From NCBI GenBank assembly GCA_003216035.1, contig QCJM01000015.1, forward strand, positions 1 to 32,175: DNA of 32,175 bases, read 5' to 3'. Under the pieces are notes generated by a model. It was not told the origin of the DNA and searched no databases. It saw only the letters and a program-made list of their open reading frames with translations. Positions 17,548 to 25,152 of the stretch are shown piece by piece. Positions within the stretch are counted from its first letter, which is position 1. Every line of letters begins with the position of its first letter. Position numbers and translations under genes: made by a program. Source of the stretch: Prochlorococcus sp. AG-409-B13 (GTDB lineage Bacteria > Cyanobacteriota > Cyanobacteriia > PCC-6307 > Cyanobiaceae).

Positions 17548-19695
17548 AAAATCAGCCAACACGGATGCTTGATTGCGTAAAACGCAAAGGAGATTTATTC
17601 GGTTTCTTCTTACAGATAAATCATCTACCATTACCAAAACACTATTATCACCATCAAAGAAATTCTCCAATGTCTCTGCGCTAGAAGTAAGACCTTCTGC
17701 AAGCTTTTTATAGCAATTAATAGAGCCTTCTTTAGCAAAAGGTTCTAGTGAAATTAGAACTTGGAGCATTTCTTTTTCACTAGGGCTTTCGAACAATTCA
17801 ATATCTACCACCTCAGAAGGACTCAAAATATCTAAAGGAAGTTCACCCTTCTCTGCCAACTTTGAGGCTCTAGTTACAACAGTTTGTACTGCCATAAGCT
17901 CACCTGAGTGACGCATATTTGCCAATAGATTTGCTCGCAATTTAACATCTAAAGGGTCTGAGAGTAATCTCCTTATAGCTACACTTTCTCCTGAAACTGC
18001 TTGAACAAGATCATTATCAATTCCAGACTCCTCAATAAGGTTGATAATTCTCTGGCGAATAAAATCTGACAATTCATCACGAAGCTTTAAGGATTCAATA
18101 CCAAGCTCTGGAAAGATTTCCCGCCAATGATTAGTGGCTTTAATAAGCAAATCATATAAATTCAAATTCCATTTTTTTAACCAAACTATTTGCAGGATTC
18201 CATTACAAGCTCTTCTCAAAGCAAAAGGGTCAGAAGAGCCAGTAGGCCTTTCACCTTTAGCAAAAATACTAAGAAGAAGTTCAATTCTATCTGCTATAGC
18301 CAAAATTGAACCTGAGTGCGATTCAGGTAATTGGTCTCCAGACCCCTTCGGCAAATAATGTTCATAGACAGCAAGTGCAACTTCGAGGGGTTCTCCTTCA
18401 GACAATAAATATTTACCCCCCATTATTCCTTGTAATTCTGGGAACTCTCCAACCATCTGAGAAACTAAATCATGTTTACAAAGATGGGATGCTCTTTGAA
18501 CAAAATCAGAAATGGGGGCCTTTACTTTTAACATATTTACAAGAGATTTAGTAAGCCACTCAATTCGCTCAACTCTTTGAAGTAAAGAACCCAAACCTTC
18601 TGCAAAAGTAACTCTTGAAAGATTCTCTCGTCTCTCTACAGATGACGTGGCTAAGTCTGATTTAACAAAAAACTCTGCATCAGAAAGCCTTGCTGTCAAA
18701 ACCCTCTGATTTCCAATTTTTACATTTTTCTTTGCGGCTTCAAGACTATTACATATGCATAAGAAGCTAGGGAAAAGAGTATTTCTAGCATGAATTGCTA
18801 AAGGGTCGATAACAGAGTCAATACGATAGAGAGGAACATAACGTTGATGTACTCTCATTACTGTGCTTAACACCTCTGGGGGTAAATTAAGAAATGATTC
18901 ATCAAAATCTCCTTTAATAAGAGATGGAGATTCGACAATATCAGTAAGCTCCTCCAAAAGATCATTAGACAAATCAGCTCGGGCTTTTAATAATTCAGAT
19001 GCATCTTTTATCAAAGATTCGATCAAAGAAGTACGAGAATTCCTATCAACATTTACACCAACTTTAAAAAGAGTATTAATATACTCTTCTGCGGAATTAA
19101 TTACTACATCACTTGAATGAAGCCTATGTCCTCGGCTGACATTCCCTGAGCTTACAACTGGATCACTATCAGTAATATTTACAGGTATCAGCTCTTTGTC
19201 CAAAAGAGCCACCAGCCAACGTACAGGTCGAGAAAATCGTCTTTCGCTTTTTCCCCATCGCATAAATCGTCGACCTTGCAAGCTGCCAATCCAACTAGGA
19301 ATTAATTGAGCGAGCAGTTCATTCGCAGATTCACCTCGTTCAGTGACCTTTGCAAAAACGAATGGACCTTTTGATGTATTGCGAACCTCAAGTTCATCAA
19401 TTTTTAAATCAAAACGTTTAGCGAAACCAAGGGCAGCCTGGGTGGGGGAACCATTACTAAAAGCCTGGGTTGCAGGAGGGCCTTTTTTCTCTTCCTCAGA
19501 ATCTGAAGCTTTACTGGACAAATCACTCACCAGCAAAACAATGCGCCGTGGAGTACTTGTGCAAGTAATTTTGCCAAAACTCAAGCGCCGGCGTTGGAAA
19601 TCCCGAAAAACCAACTGTTCCAACTGGGGAAGTGCCAAACGAGCAAAATCTGCTGGCAGCTCCTCGGTCCCAATCTCAAGAAGAAAGGTCGACAC
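17530..19695 (-). CDS. glyS: glycyl-tRNA synthetase beta subunit
   Basis: Large subunit of the bacterial alpha2beta2 glycyl-tRNA synthetase; binds tRNA-Gly and partners with GlyQ, not in the window. The 721 residues match family length. Seen: TFLLEIGTEELPADFARLALPQ (N-terminal signature, around residues 3-24), GPPATQAF, RFMRWGKSERRFSRPVRWLVAL, HRLHSS, ARLSDAEFFVKSDL and the helical HD-type region EFPELQGIMGGKYLL with LAIADRIELLLSIFAKGERPTGSSDPFALRR; the C-terminus has the anticodon-binding-like DALR fold. Starts with GTG at 19695. Divergent from sir (also GTG) across 97 bases, and convergent with chlP. Confidence 0.97.
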   Translation of the reverse strand: MSTFLLEIGTEELPADFARLALPQLEQLVFRDFQRRRLSFGKITCTSTPRRIVLLVSDLSSKASDSEEEKKGPPATQAFSNGSPTQAALGFAKRFDLKIDELEVRNTSKGPFVFAKVTERGESANELLAQLIPSWIGSLQGRRFMRWGKSERRFSRPVRWLVALLDKELIPVNITDSDPVVSSGNVSRGHRLHSSDVVINSAEEYINTLFKVGVNVDRNSRTSLIESLIKDASELLKARADLSNDLLEELTDIVESPSLIKGDFDESFLNLPPEVLSTVMRVHQRYVPLYRIDSVIDPLAIHARNTLFPSFLCICNSLEAAKKNVKIGNQRVLTARLSDAEFFVKSDLATSSVERRENLSRVTFAEGLGSLLQRVERIEWLTKSLVNMLKVKAPISDFVQRASHLCKHDLVSQMVGEFPELQGIMGGKYLLSEGEPLEVALAVYEHYLPKGSGDQLPESHSGSILAIADRIELLLSIFAKGERPTGSSDPFALRRACNGILQIVWLKKWNLNLYDLLIKATNHWREIFPELGIESLKLRDELSDFIRQRIINLIEESGIDNDLVQAVSGESVAIRRLLSDPLDVKLRANLLANMRHSGELMAVQTVVTRASKLAEKGELPLDILSPSEVVDIELFESPSEKEMLQVLISLEPFAKEGSINCYKKLAEGLTSSAETLENFFDGDNSVLVMVDDLSVRRNRINLLCVLRNQASVLADFNKITG

Positions 19696-19784
19696 AGAGA
19701 GCCCTAATAAGAAGACTCACACTTTATTGAAGTAACGGTAGTTAAAGCAAAGTTCGTTTTTAGCTACGGTATACAAGGAAAAAA

Positions 19785-19796
19785 ATGAAGCCGTGA
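19785..19796 (+). promoter_or_regulatory. three-codon upstream frame overlapping the sir start
   Basis: ATG-AAG-CCG-TGA (Met-Lys-Pro-stop) ends on the sir start codon: its TGA at 19794-19796 overlaps GTG at 19793-19795 (GTGA). The only Shine-Dalgarno-like sequence, AAGGAA at 19775-19780, is 4 bases from this ATG but 12 bases from the GTG, so ribosomes may load at the minimal frame and re-initiate at sir. Seen in sequence; function is inference. Confidence 0.4.
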
Positions 19797-21589
19797 CAGA
19801 AGGAGAGACCAAATCAAAAAAATTGCCAGAAATAAGCTTCTCTCCCTGCATTGCGGTTGGAGCAGAACGAACAAAGTTTGAGCAATTCAAGGCAGATAGC
19901 GAGTATCTGCAAGAGCCACTTGCCTCTGAACTGCAAAACGAAAATAATTTTTTCAGCAATGATGCTGTTCAATTACTTAAATTTCACGGAAGTTACCAAC
20001 AAGACAATCGAGAGAACCGCAAAAAGGGGGAAGAAAAAGATTGGCAGATGATGCTGCGACTTCGCAGTCCAGGAGGACGTATCCCCCCCCAATTATTTGT
20101 AGCTTTAGATGATCTCTCTAATAGGCTTGGCAATGGGACACTTCGAACAACAACCCGGCAGGCTTTTCAGATGCACGGGATTAGAAAAGAAAATCTACGC
20201 GAAGTTATTGGAACAATTGTTCGTTCATTAGGGTCAACACTCTCAGCATGTGGAGATATTTCTCGAAATGTAATGGCCCCTGCTGCGCCATATCAAAAGG
20301 GGGCTTATCCAGCCGCTCGAACCCTGGCGAAGGAAATTGCAGATCTACTCACCCCAACAGCCGCTCAAGATTCTTATCTTGACCTCTGGGTGAATGGTGA
20401 CCTTAGCTACCGAATTCAGCCCACTAGAAAAGTAAAAATTGTTCGCTCAAGGCAAAAGGATGGAGCTGTATTCAGTGGAGACCACAAAGAACCTCTTTAT
20501 GGTGCAACATATTTGCCCCGAAAATTCAAATGTGCTGTAACAGCTCCTGGAGACAACTCTGTTGACCTTTTAACACATGACATAGGTCTTGTTGCCTTTA
20601 CTAATGCAAATGGACAACTAAAAGGTTGCAATGTCTATGTTGGCGGAGGAATGGGAAGAACACATAACAATGAAGAGACTTTTGCACGCAAAGCTGATCC
20701 ATTGGGATATGTAGCAGCCGAAGATGTATTGGATCTAGTGCAATCTATCTTGGCTCTTCAGCGTGACTATGGAGACCGTAAAACAAGAAGGCATGCTCGC
20801 ATGAAATACCTAATACATGATCAAGGGATTTCATGGTTCAAAGAACAACTTATAAGCAAATACTTTTCGAAGCCAATCAAGTCATTACGACATGAACCAA
20901 CAATAAAACTAGAAGATTACCTAGGCTGGCATGTGCAAACTACAGGTAGATGGTTCGTAGGAATTCCTATTTTATCAGGCAGGTTAAAGGGTGAGTTTAA
21001 AAGAGGGCTGCGAAATTTAGTCGCAAAGTATCAAGTAGAAATTAGATTAACTCCTAATCAAGATCTTTTACTTTGCAATATTGGTACGCATCAAAAAGAA
21101 AGCATCCGAAGAGAGTTAGAATTATTAGGTATTACTAATCCTTCAAAAACAAAGAGGTTAGAGAGGCATGCCATTGCTTGTCCTGCTCTACCATTATGTG
21201 GTCTTGCAATCACTGAAGCAGAACGAACTTTGCACGGGGTATTAAATCGCATTGAGGAGTTACTAATAAAGCTTGACATTAAAAAATCAATCCTGATAAG
21301 AATGACAGGTTGTCCAAATGGCTGTGCCAGACCATATATGGCCGAATTAGCACTAGTAGGAAGTGGCATAAATCAATATCAACTTTGGCTTGGTGGCACA
21401 CCTAACCTACTAAGAGTAGCCAAACCCTATCTTCAAAAAATGCCAATAGATGAGCTAGAAAAAACTATTGAGCCTTTGCTAAAAAATTGGAAGCAAAAAG
21501 GATCAAAGTTAAGCCTAGGGGAATACATTCATAAGTTAGATGATCAAGCTGTAATGGAACTACTTTTAGAGGGAGAGCATCGACCATAA
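19793..21589 (+). CDS. sir: ferredoxin-sulfite reductase
   Basis: Six-electron reduction of sulfite to sulfide for cysteine synthesis, using ferredoxin, siroheme and a [4Fe-4S] cluster; cytoplasmic. The cluster/siroheme cysteines are C463 and C469 (CPALPLCGLA) and C507 and C511 (TGCPNGCARPYMAELALVG). The latter motif, with Ala-Arg-Pro-Tyr, is the sulfite rather than nitrite reductase form, and the 598-residue length also fits. Other family stretches are AVQLLKFHGSYQQDNRE, TLRTTTRQAFQMHGI, CGDISRNVMAPAAP and YVGGGMGRTH. The start is GTG at 19793; the N-terminal ERTKFEQFKADSEYLQEPLA supports the full-length reading. Its 3' end overlaps the oppositely oriented VanX-type gene by 46 bases. Confidence 0.96.
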   Translation: MTEGETKSKKLPEISFSPCIAVGAERTKFEQFKADSEYLQEPLASELQNENNFFSNDAVQLLKFHGSYQQDNRENRKKGEEKDWQMMLRLRSPGGRIPPQLFVALDDLSNRLGNGTLRTTTRQAFQMHGIRKENLREVIGTIVRSLGSTLSACGDISRNVMAPAAPYQKGAYPAARTLAKEIADLLTPTAAQDSYLDLWVNGDLSYRIQPTRKVKIVRSRQKDGAVFSGDHKEPLYGATYLPRKFKCAVTAPGDNSVDLLTHDIGLVAFTNANGQLKGCNVYVGGGMGRTHNNEETFARKADPLGYVAAEDVLDLVQSILALQRDYGDRKTRRHARMKYLIHDQGISWFKEQLISKYFSKPIKSLRHEPTIKLEDYLGWHVQTTGRWFVGIPILSGRLKGEFKRGLRNLVAKYQVEIRLTPNQDLLLCNIGTHQKESIRRELELLGITNPSKTKRLERHAIACPALPLCGLAITEAERTLHGVLNRIEELLIKLDIKKSILIRMTGCPNGCARPYMAELALVGSGINQYQLWLGGTPNLLRVAKPYLQKMPIDELEKTIEPLLKNWKQKGSKLSLGEYIHKLDDQAVMELLLEGEHRP

Positions 21590-22293
21590 ATAGCCACCGG
21601 AGCATTGTTCCTCCAAGCCCATAGTTGATCTCCATAACTAAAATGCCACCATTCATTTGGATGTTGAGCAAAACCTCCTTCATTCATAACGTGTGACAGT
21701 AAAGAGCGCCGCTTATGCCATATAGCCTCTGAAGAATCAGGATTAAGTTTTGAGATTTCAGCGTAATACCCTGGCTCAGAAATTTGACCAATAGCATCAA
21801 TTTCACCACCCATTTCTACAAGGGAGCCATCAAGATAAGAAAGGGTCAAGTCAACGGCAGCACCAGTGCTATGTGGGGGTGGAGTACATGGATTAGTACT
21901 TGGAGGGGACCAAAACCTTCCTATCTCATTTACTACAGCCTCTACCGCCAACGCCTGACTACTCTCATTCCTTTTCAATCCCAAAGCAAGACATTCCTTA
22001 TTAATTACGTAATCAACCATGAATGATTGAACCTCTATCGAACGCCATCCATCAAATATGACAAGACAAAGTTCAGGATGATTTTTCTGAAGGACCTCTT
22101 CTGCAACAATCAAACGATCAACAACCCCTTCTCTTAATTTAAAAGGGTCAAAAGCATCTTCATATGGTGCCCCCAAAGAGTAATAGGGGTGAGGCAAAAA
22201 AGTTTTAAATGAAGAAGGCAAGCGCCTAAGGGCTTCTCCACAATCACTTATCGGCCATTTTTTCCAAGGTCTTGTCATTAAAAAACCATACAT
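21544..22293 (-). CDS. VanX-type D-alanyl-D-alanine dipeptidase
   Basis: M15D-family zinc peptidase that splits D-Ala-D-Ala or related wall-derived dipeptides. The 249 residues contain the zinc ligands H141 and D148 in HSTGAAVDLTL and H217 in NEWWHFSYG, catalytic E214, and the conserved Arg84 in IFDGWRSIEVQ. No signal peptide or membrane segment is seen, so it is probably cytoplasmic. ATG at 22293; a second ATG at 22278 (MTRPW) would shorten it by five residues. The tail overlaps the end of sir by 46 bases on the opposite strand, and the last 14 codons (including the Ser/Lys-rich tail) lie over sir. Likely role is D-Ala recycling; no van ligase cluster is present. A 336-base gene-free region stands upstream. 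Confidence 0.92.
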   Translation of the reverse strand: MYGFLMTRPWKKWPISDCGEALRRLPSSFKTFLPHPYYSLGAPYEDAFDPFKLREGVVDRLIVAEEVLQKNHPELCLVIFDGWRSIEVQSFMVDYVINKECLALGLKRNESSQALAVEAVVNEIGRFWSPPSTNPCTPPPHSTGAAVDLTLSYLDGSLVEMGGEIDAIGQISEPGYYAEISKLNPDSSEAIWHKRRSLLSHVMNEGGFAQHPNEWWHFSYGDQLWAWRNNAPVAIYGRCSPSKSSSITA

Positions 22294-22303
22294 AAGAAAT
22301 TAC

Positions 22304-22333
22304 ATTTCCACAGAGCAAGCCTGTTTTTCCACA
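22304..22333 (+). promoter_or_regulatory. two DnaA-box-like sites
   Basis: ATTTCCACA at 22304-22312 (one mismatch) and TTTTCCACA at 22325-22333 (perfect to the cyanobacterial DnaA box) lie 12 bases apart, just upstream of the vanX-type start. A third, perfect and inverted copy is at 22611-22619. Sequence match seen; DnaA binding is inference. Confidence 0.4.
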
Positions 22334-22367
22334 AAATGGATCTCGCAACGGACCAGGAAATCAAATC

Positions 22368-22399
22368 TTTGTGCAAGTCTTTGTAACTTGCAGTACAAA
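22368..22399. other. strong bulged hairpin
   Basis: Arms TTTGT+GCAAGT (22368-22378) and ACTTGC+ACAAA-side (22386-22399) give 11 pairs with a three-base bulge (22392-22394) and a 7-base loop CTTTGTA. The inner part TGCAAGT/ACTTGCA is itself a perfect 7-base inverted repeat. Not followed by a T run on either strand, so it is not an obvious terminator. Confidence 0.45.
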
Positions 22400-22576
22400 A
22401 GCGTGACAAAGGTTTAGCAAACTTGACAAAAAGAGATCCCTAACCAAAAATCTCTGAAATCAATTGCAAAAAGGCACTTTTCCAAAATGCCAAATGCACT
22501 CTAAACAAGCAGCCAAGATTGATCTCTCAAATAATCCACCTTTAGAAACAACGGCAAAAAGGAGCTTCAGTGGAAA

Positions 22577-22607
22577 CTGAGACTTGCGAGACAGATATGA
22601 GTCTCAG
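22577..22607 (-). terminator. hairpin after recG, possible terminator
   Basis: CTGAGACT (22577-22584) and AGTCTCAG (22600-22607) are perfectly complementary around a 15-base loop, 22 bases after the recG stop. On the recG transcript it is followed by UUUCC, a short U tract, and farther on by CUUUUUG. Termination is plausible but not strong. Confidence 0.4.
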
Positions 22608-22610
22608 AGA

Positions 22611-22619
22611 TGTGGAAAA
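22611..22619 (-). promoter_or_regulatory. perfect DnaA-box word, inverted
   Basis: TGTGGAAAA reads TTTTCCACA on the minus strand, 10 bases after the recG stop and next to the hairpin at 22577-22607. Third DnaA-box-like word within this intergenic region. Confidence 0.35.
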
Positions 22620-22629
22620 GTAACCATGC

Positions 22630-25152
22630 CTAATTAAGGTGAGCATTATCGGTTGTGTTCTTCCAGTGATCATCAAGTGACTTTCTTAAAAGAGGCTGAT
22701 TGGAAAGCTCAGGATCGTTAGTCAAAAGATTAATTGCCTCTTTTCTTGCCTCCTCAAGGATATCCCCATCTTCAGCCAAACTTGCTAGAGCTAAATCAGG
22801 AATCCCAGACTGTCGGGTGCCAAGGACTTGCCCCGGTCCGCGTAGACGAAGATCAATTTCTGAAATCTCAAAGCCATCTGTTGATCTTACGAGGACTTCT
22901 AATCTCTCTTTCGCATGACTATTGGAGCTTTCATTAATAAGTATGCAATGAGATTTCTTTGCGCCTCGACCAACGCGACCACGTAATTGATGTAATTGTG
23001 CTAATCCAAAACGTTCTGCATGATCTATAACCATCACAGTTGCTTCTGGTACATCTACTCCAACTTCAACAACTGTGGTAGATACAAGTACTTCACATTT
23101 TCCCTCAGTGAATTCATTAAGAACAGATTGCTTCTCAGAACTAGATAAACGTCCATGTAAAAGACCTACATTGAAATCTGGAAATATCTCCGAAGAAAGT
23201 TGAGCATGAATTTCAACTGCTGAGTTAAGATCAAGTTTTTCAGATTCATCAACTAATGGTAAAATAACAAATGCTCGCTGACCTATTTCAACTTCTTCAC
23301 GGATAATTTTATATGCCAAATCACGTTGGTTACTTGAGAGAAGTCTTGTTTGTATAGGGGTACGTTCAGGGGGTAGCTCATCTAGCTGGCTCACATCCAA
23401 ATCACCATGAAGAGAAAGTGCGAGAGTTCGTGGAATAGGAGTGGCAGTCATAGTTAAAAGATGTGGCTGCAAACCCTTATTAAGCAAACGATTCCTTTGG
23501 TGAACACCAAATCGGTGTTGTTCGTCTACGACAACCAACCCAAGACGTGAAAAAGAAACAGGATCCTCTATAAGTGCATGGGTTCCAACAAGAATATTCA
23601 ATGAACCATTTGATAAGTCTGTTAGGGTCTTTCTACGGCGAGCTCGTGGGGTTGAGCCAGTTAGCAACTCGACACTGACATTAAGCATGGGTAAATATTT
23701 GCATAATGTTTGATAATGTTGTTCTGCTAAAACTTCTGTGGGAGCCATTAAGGCCCCTTGCCATCCAGATTGAACAGCTTTTAGAAGAGAAGCAATTGCA
23801 ACAACAGTCTTCCCACTCCCAACATCTCCCTGCAGCAAGCGCGACATAGGCTCAGAACGTTTTAAATCTGAATCAATTTCAGCTAATACTCTTTTTTGAG
23901 CATATGTAAGATCAAAAGGTAGTTTATCAATAAAACTAATAACTAGGCTATTAGTTTTAGGTGAGATATCTAAAGCAGGAGCCACATTCCTACGAAGTCG
24001 CAACCGCCTTCGTAATAAAGATAATTGCAACATCAAGAACTCATCAAAGACCAACCTCCTTCTTGCTGCCTTCAATAATTCCATTGAATTTGGTCTGTGA
24101 ATCATAAATATCGCTTCTTTGAGATCAATCAACCCAAGTGCCTTAATTCGAGATGAGGGAAGAGGGTCAATCAATTTATTTGCCAAAGGCAAAATTTTAT
24201 CAATCAGATCTCTAAAGCGATCAGCATTAATCCCTTCTGTAAGAGAATAAACTGGCAATAAACGCCCAATAGATTTAGACCGCAATGGTGTATTAGAGTC
24301 CTTAATAATTTCTATAATTGGATCAGAAAAACTCTTCCCATATAGATTATTTTTGACAAGTCCACTAACTGCAACATTTGTTCCTGGAGGAAAAAGGGCA
24401 ACCTGAGTTTTAATATAAAAAGGATTACTAAATCTTCTGCCAGCAAAGAATCTTGTAACCTTTAAACTACCGGTCGCATCCTGAAGATGTAATACGAGGA
24501 CTGCCAGATTTTTATTCTTCGGACTAACAAAACCATTACTTCGCTTTACTGATGCAACTATAGTTGACGTTTTCCCTTCCTCTAGTGAATTAATCCTAGA
24601 CATAACAGAATAATCCACATAATCTCTTGGATAGTGCAATAAGATATCTCTGACTAGAAAAAGACCTAAGCCTGCCAATCTCTCAGTAAGCTTAGGTCCA
24701 ATACCTTTAATATAAGAAAGAGGTGAGTCTAGATTCAAAAAAGAAGTATTATTTCTGTTTGATTTAGAGAATTCCTTCGATACAGGTAAATTCAACTTTG
24801 GTGGCTTCATTGTAGGAGCTGGTTCCAATTTCTTAATAAGACCATGCAATATTTTTCTTGTATCTGTTACCAACCTTCTCCTTTGAGCTTCATTCAGATC
24901 TTGATAACCACTAAATTGTTTTTTCAATTCATTCAGACATAACTTGAAATCAGAAGGCAAAGGAACTGAAGGTAATGCTAATAATTGAACATTAATAAAA
25001 GTATGAAAGTGCTCTTTACGTCCCTGAAGATTTTTAAATCCATGTTCCGCTTCTATAGTTAGCCCCTGCTGTATAGGTCTTATCCAACTTCGAAGCAAAT
25101 CGAGTTGGTCAGTCTCTAGATCTATGAATTTTTTGGAGGGTTCTGCCACCAT
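22630..25152 (-). CDS. recG: ATP-dependent DNA helicase RecG
   Basis: Double-strand translocase that regresses stalled replication forks and processes branched DNA. The 840 residues exceed the roughly 690 of E. coli; the extra is an N-terminal extension of about 140 residues, usual in cyanobacteria. Seen: the helix-hairpin-helix-like SPLSYIKGIGPKLTERLAGLG start of the wedge region (about 143-163), OB-fold strands, Walker A LLQGDVGSGKTVVA (about 438-451), motif LMAPTEVLAEQHYQTL, DEQHRFG (about 540), TATPIPRTLALSLHGDLD, and C-terminal LLHGRLSS, VSTTVVEVGVDVPEA and QLRGRVGRG. ATG at 25152. Its first 31 bases overlap the end of the unknown 401-aa gene, so the two are coupled. Confidence 0.96.
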   Translation of the reverse strand: MVAEPSKKFIDLETDQLDLLRSWIRPIQQGLTIEAEHGFKNLQGRKEHFHTFINVQLLALPSVPLPSDFKLCLNELKKQFSGYQDLNEAQRRRLVTDTRKILHGLIKKLEPAPTMKPPKLNLPVSKEFSKSNRNNTSFLNLDSPLSYIKGIGPKLTERLAGLGLFLVRDILLHYPRDYVDYSVMSRINSLEEGKTSTIVASVKRSNGFVSPKNKNLAVLVLHLQDATGSLKVTRFFAGRRFSNPFYIKTQVALFPPGTNVAVSGLVKNNLYGKSFSDPIIEIIKDSNTPLRSKSIGRLLPVYSLTEGINADRFRDLIDKILPLANKLIDPLPSSRIKALGLIDLKEAIFMIHRPNSMELLKAARRRLVFDEFLMLQLSLLRRRLRLRRNVAPALDISPKTNSLVISFIDKLPFDLTYAQKRVLAEIDSDLKRSEPMSRLLQGDVGSGKTVVAIASLLKAVQSGWQGALMAPTEVLAEQHYQTLCKYLPMLNVSVELLTGSTPRARRRKTLTDLSNGSLNILVGTHALIEDPVSFSRLGLVVVDEQHRFGVHQRNRLLNKGLQPHLLTMTATPIPRTLALSLHGDLDVSQLDELPPERTPIQTRLLSSNQRDLAYKIIREEVEIGQRAFVILPLVDESEKLDLNSAVEIHAQLSSEIFPDFNVGLLHGRLSSSEKQSVLNEFTEGKCEVLVSTTVVEVGVDVPEATVMVIDHAERFGLAQLHQLRGRVGRGAKKSHCILINESSNSHAKERLEVLVRSTDGFEISEIDLRLRGPGQVLGTRQSGIPDLALASLAEDGDILEEARKEAINLLTNDPELSNQPLLRKSLDDHWKNTTDNAHLN

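Larger units (their letters stand above)
22294..22629. other. 336-base gene-free region between vanX-type gene and recG
   Basis: The longest non-coding stretch in the window. It holds three DnaA-box-like words (22304-22312, 22325-22333, 22611-22619), an 11-pair bulged hairpin (22368-22399) and an 8-pair hairpin (22577-22607). No open reading frame of useful size or tRNA was seen. It must contain the promoter of the vanX-type gene and the end of the recG transcript; it is long enough for a small RNA gene, but I recognise none. Confidence 0.6.

Noticed and set aside
19793-21589. Nitrite reductase (nirA) instead of sulfite reductase
   Set aside because: Cluster motif TGCPNGCARPY and the length near 600 fit sulfite reductase; no nitrate/nitrite transport or molybdopterin genes are near.
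15308-22293. Vancomycin-resistance cluster
   Set aside because: VanX- and VanY-like enzymes are on separate transcripts with unrelated genes between them; no vanH, vanA/B or vanRS homologue is present.
22304-22333. Chromosomal origin of replication at the DnaA-box cluster
   Set aside because: Only three boxes, no dnaN or dnaA nearby, no evident AT-rich unwinding repeats; cyanobacterial origins are usually next to dnaN. Kept only as a DnaA-box finding.
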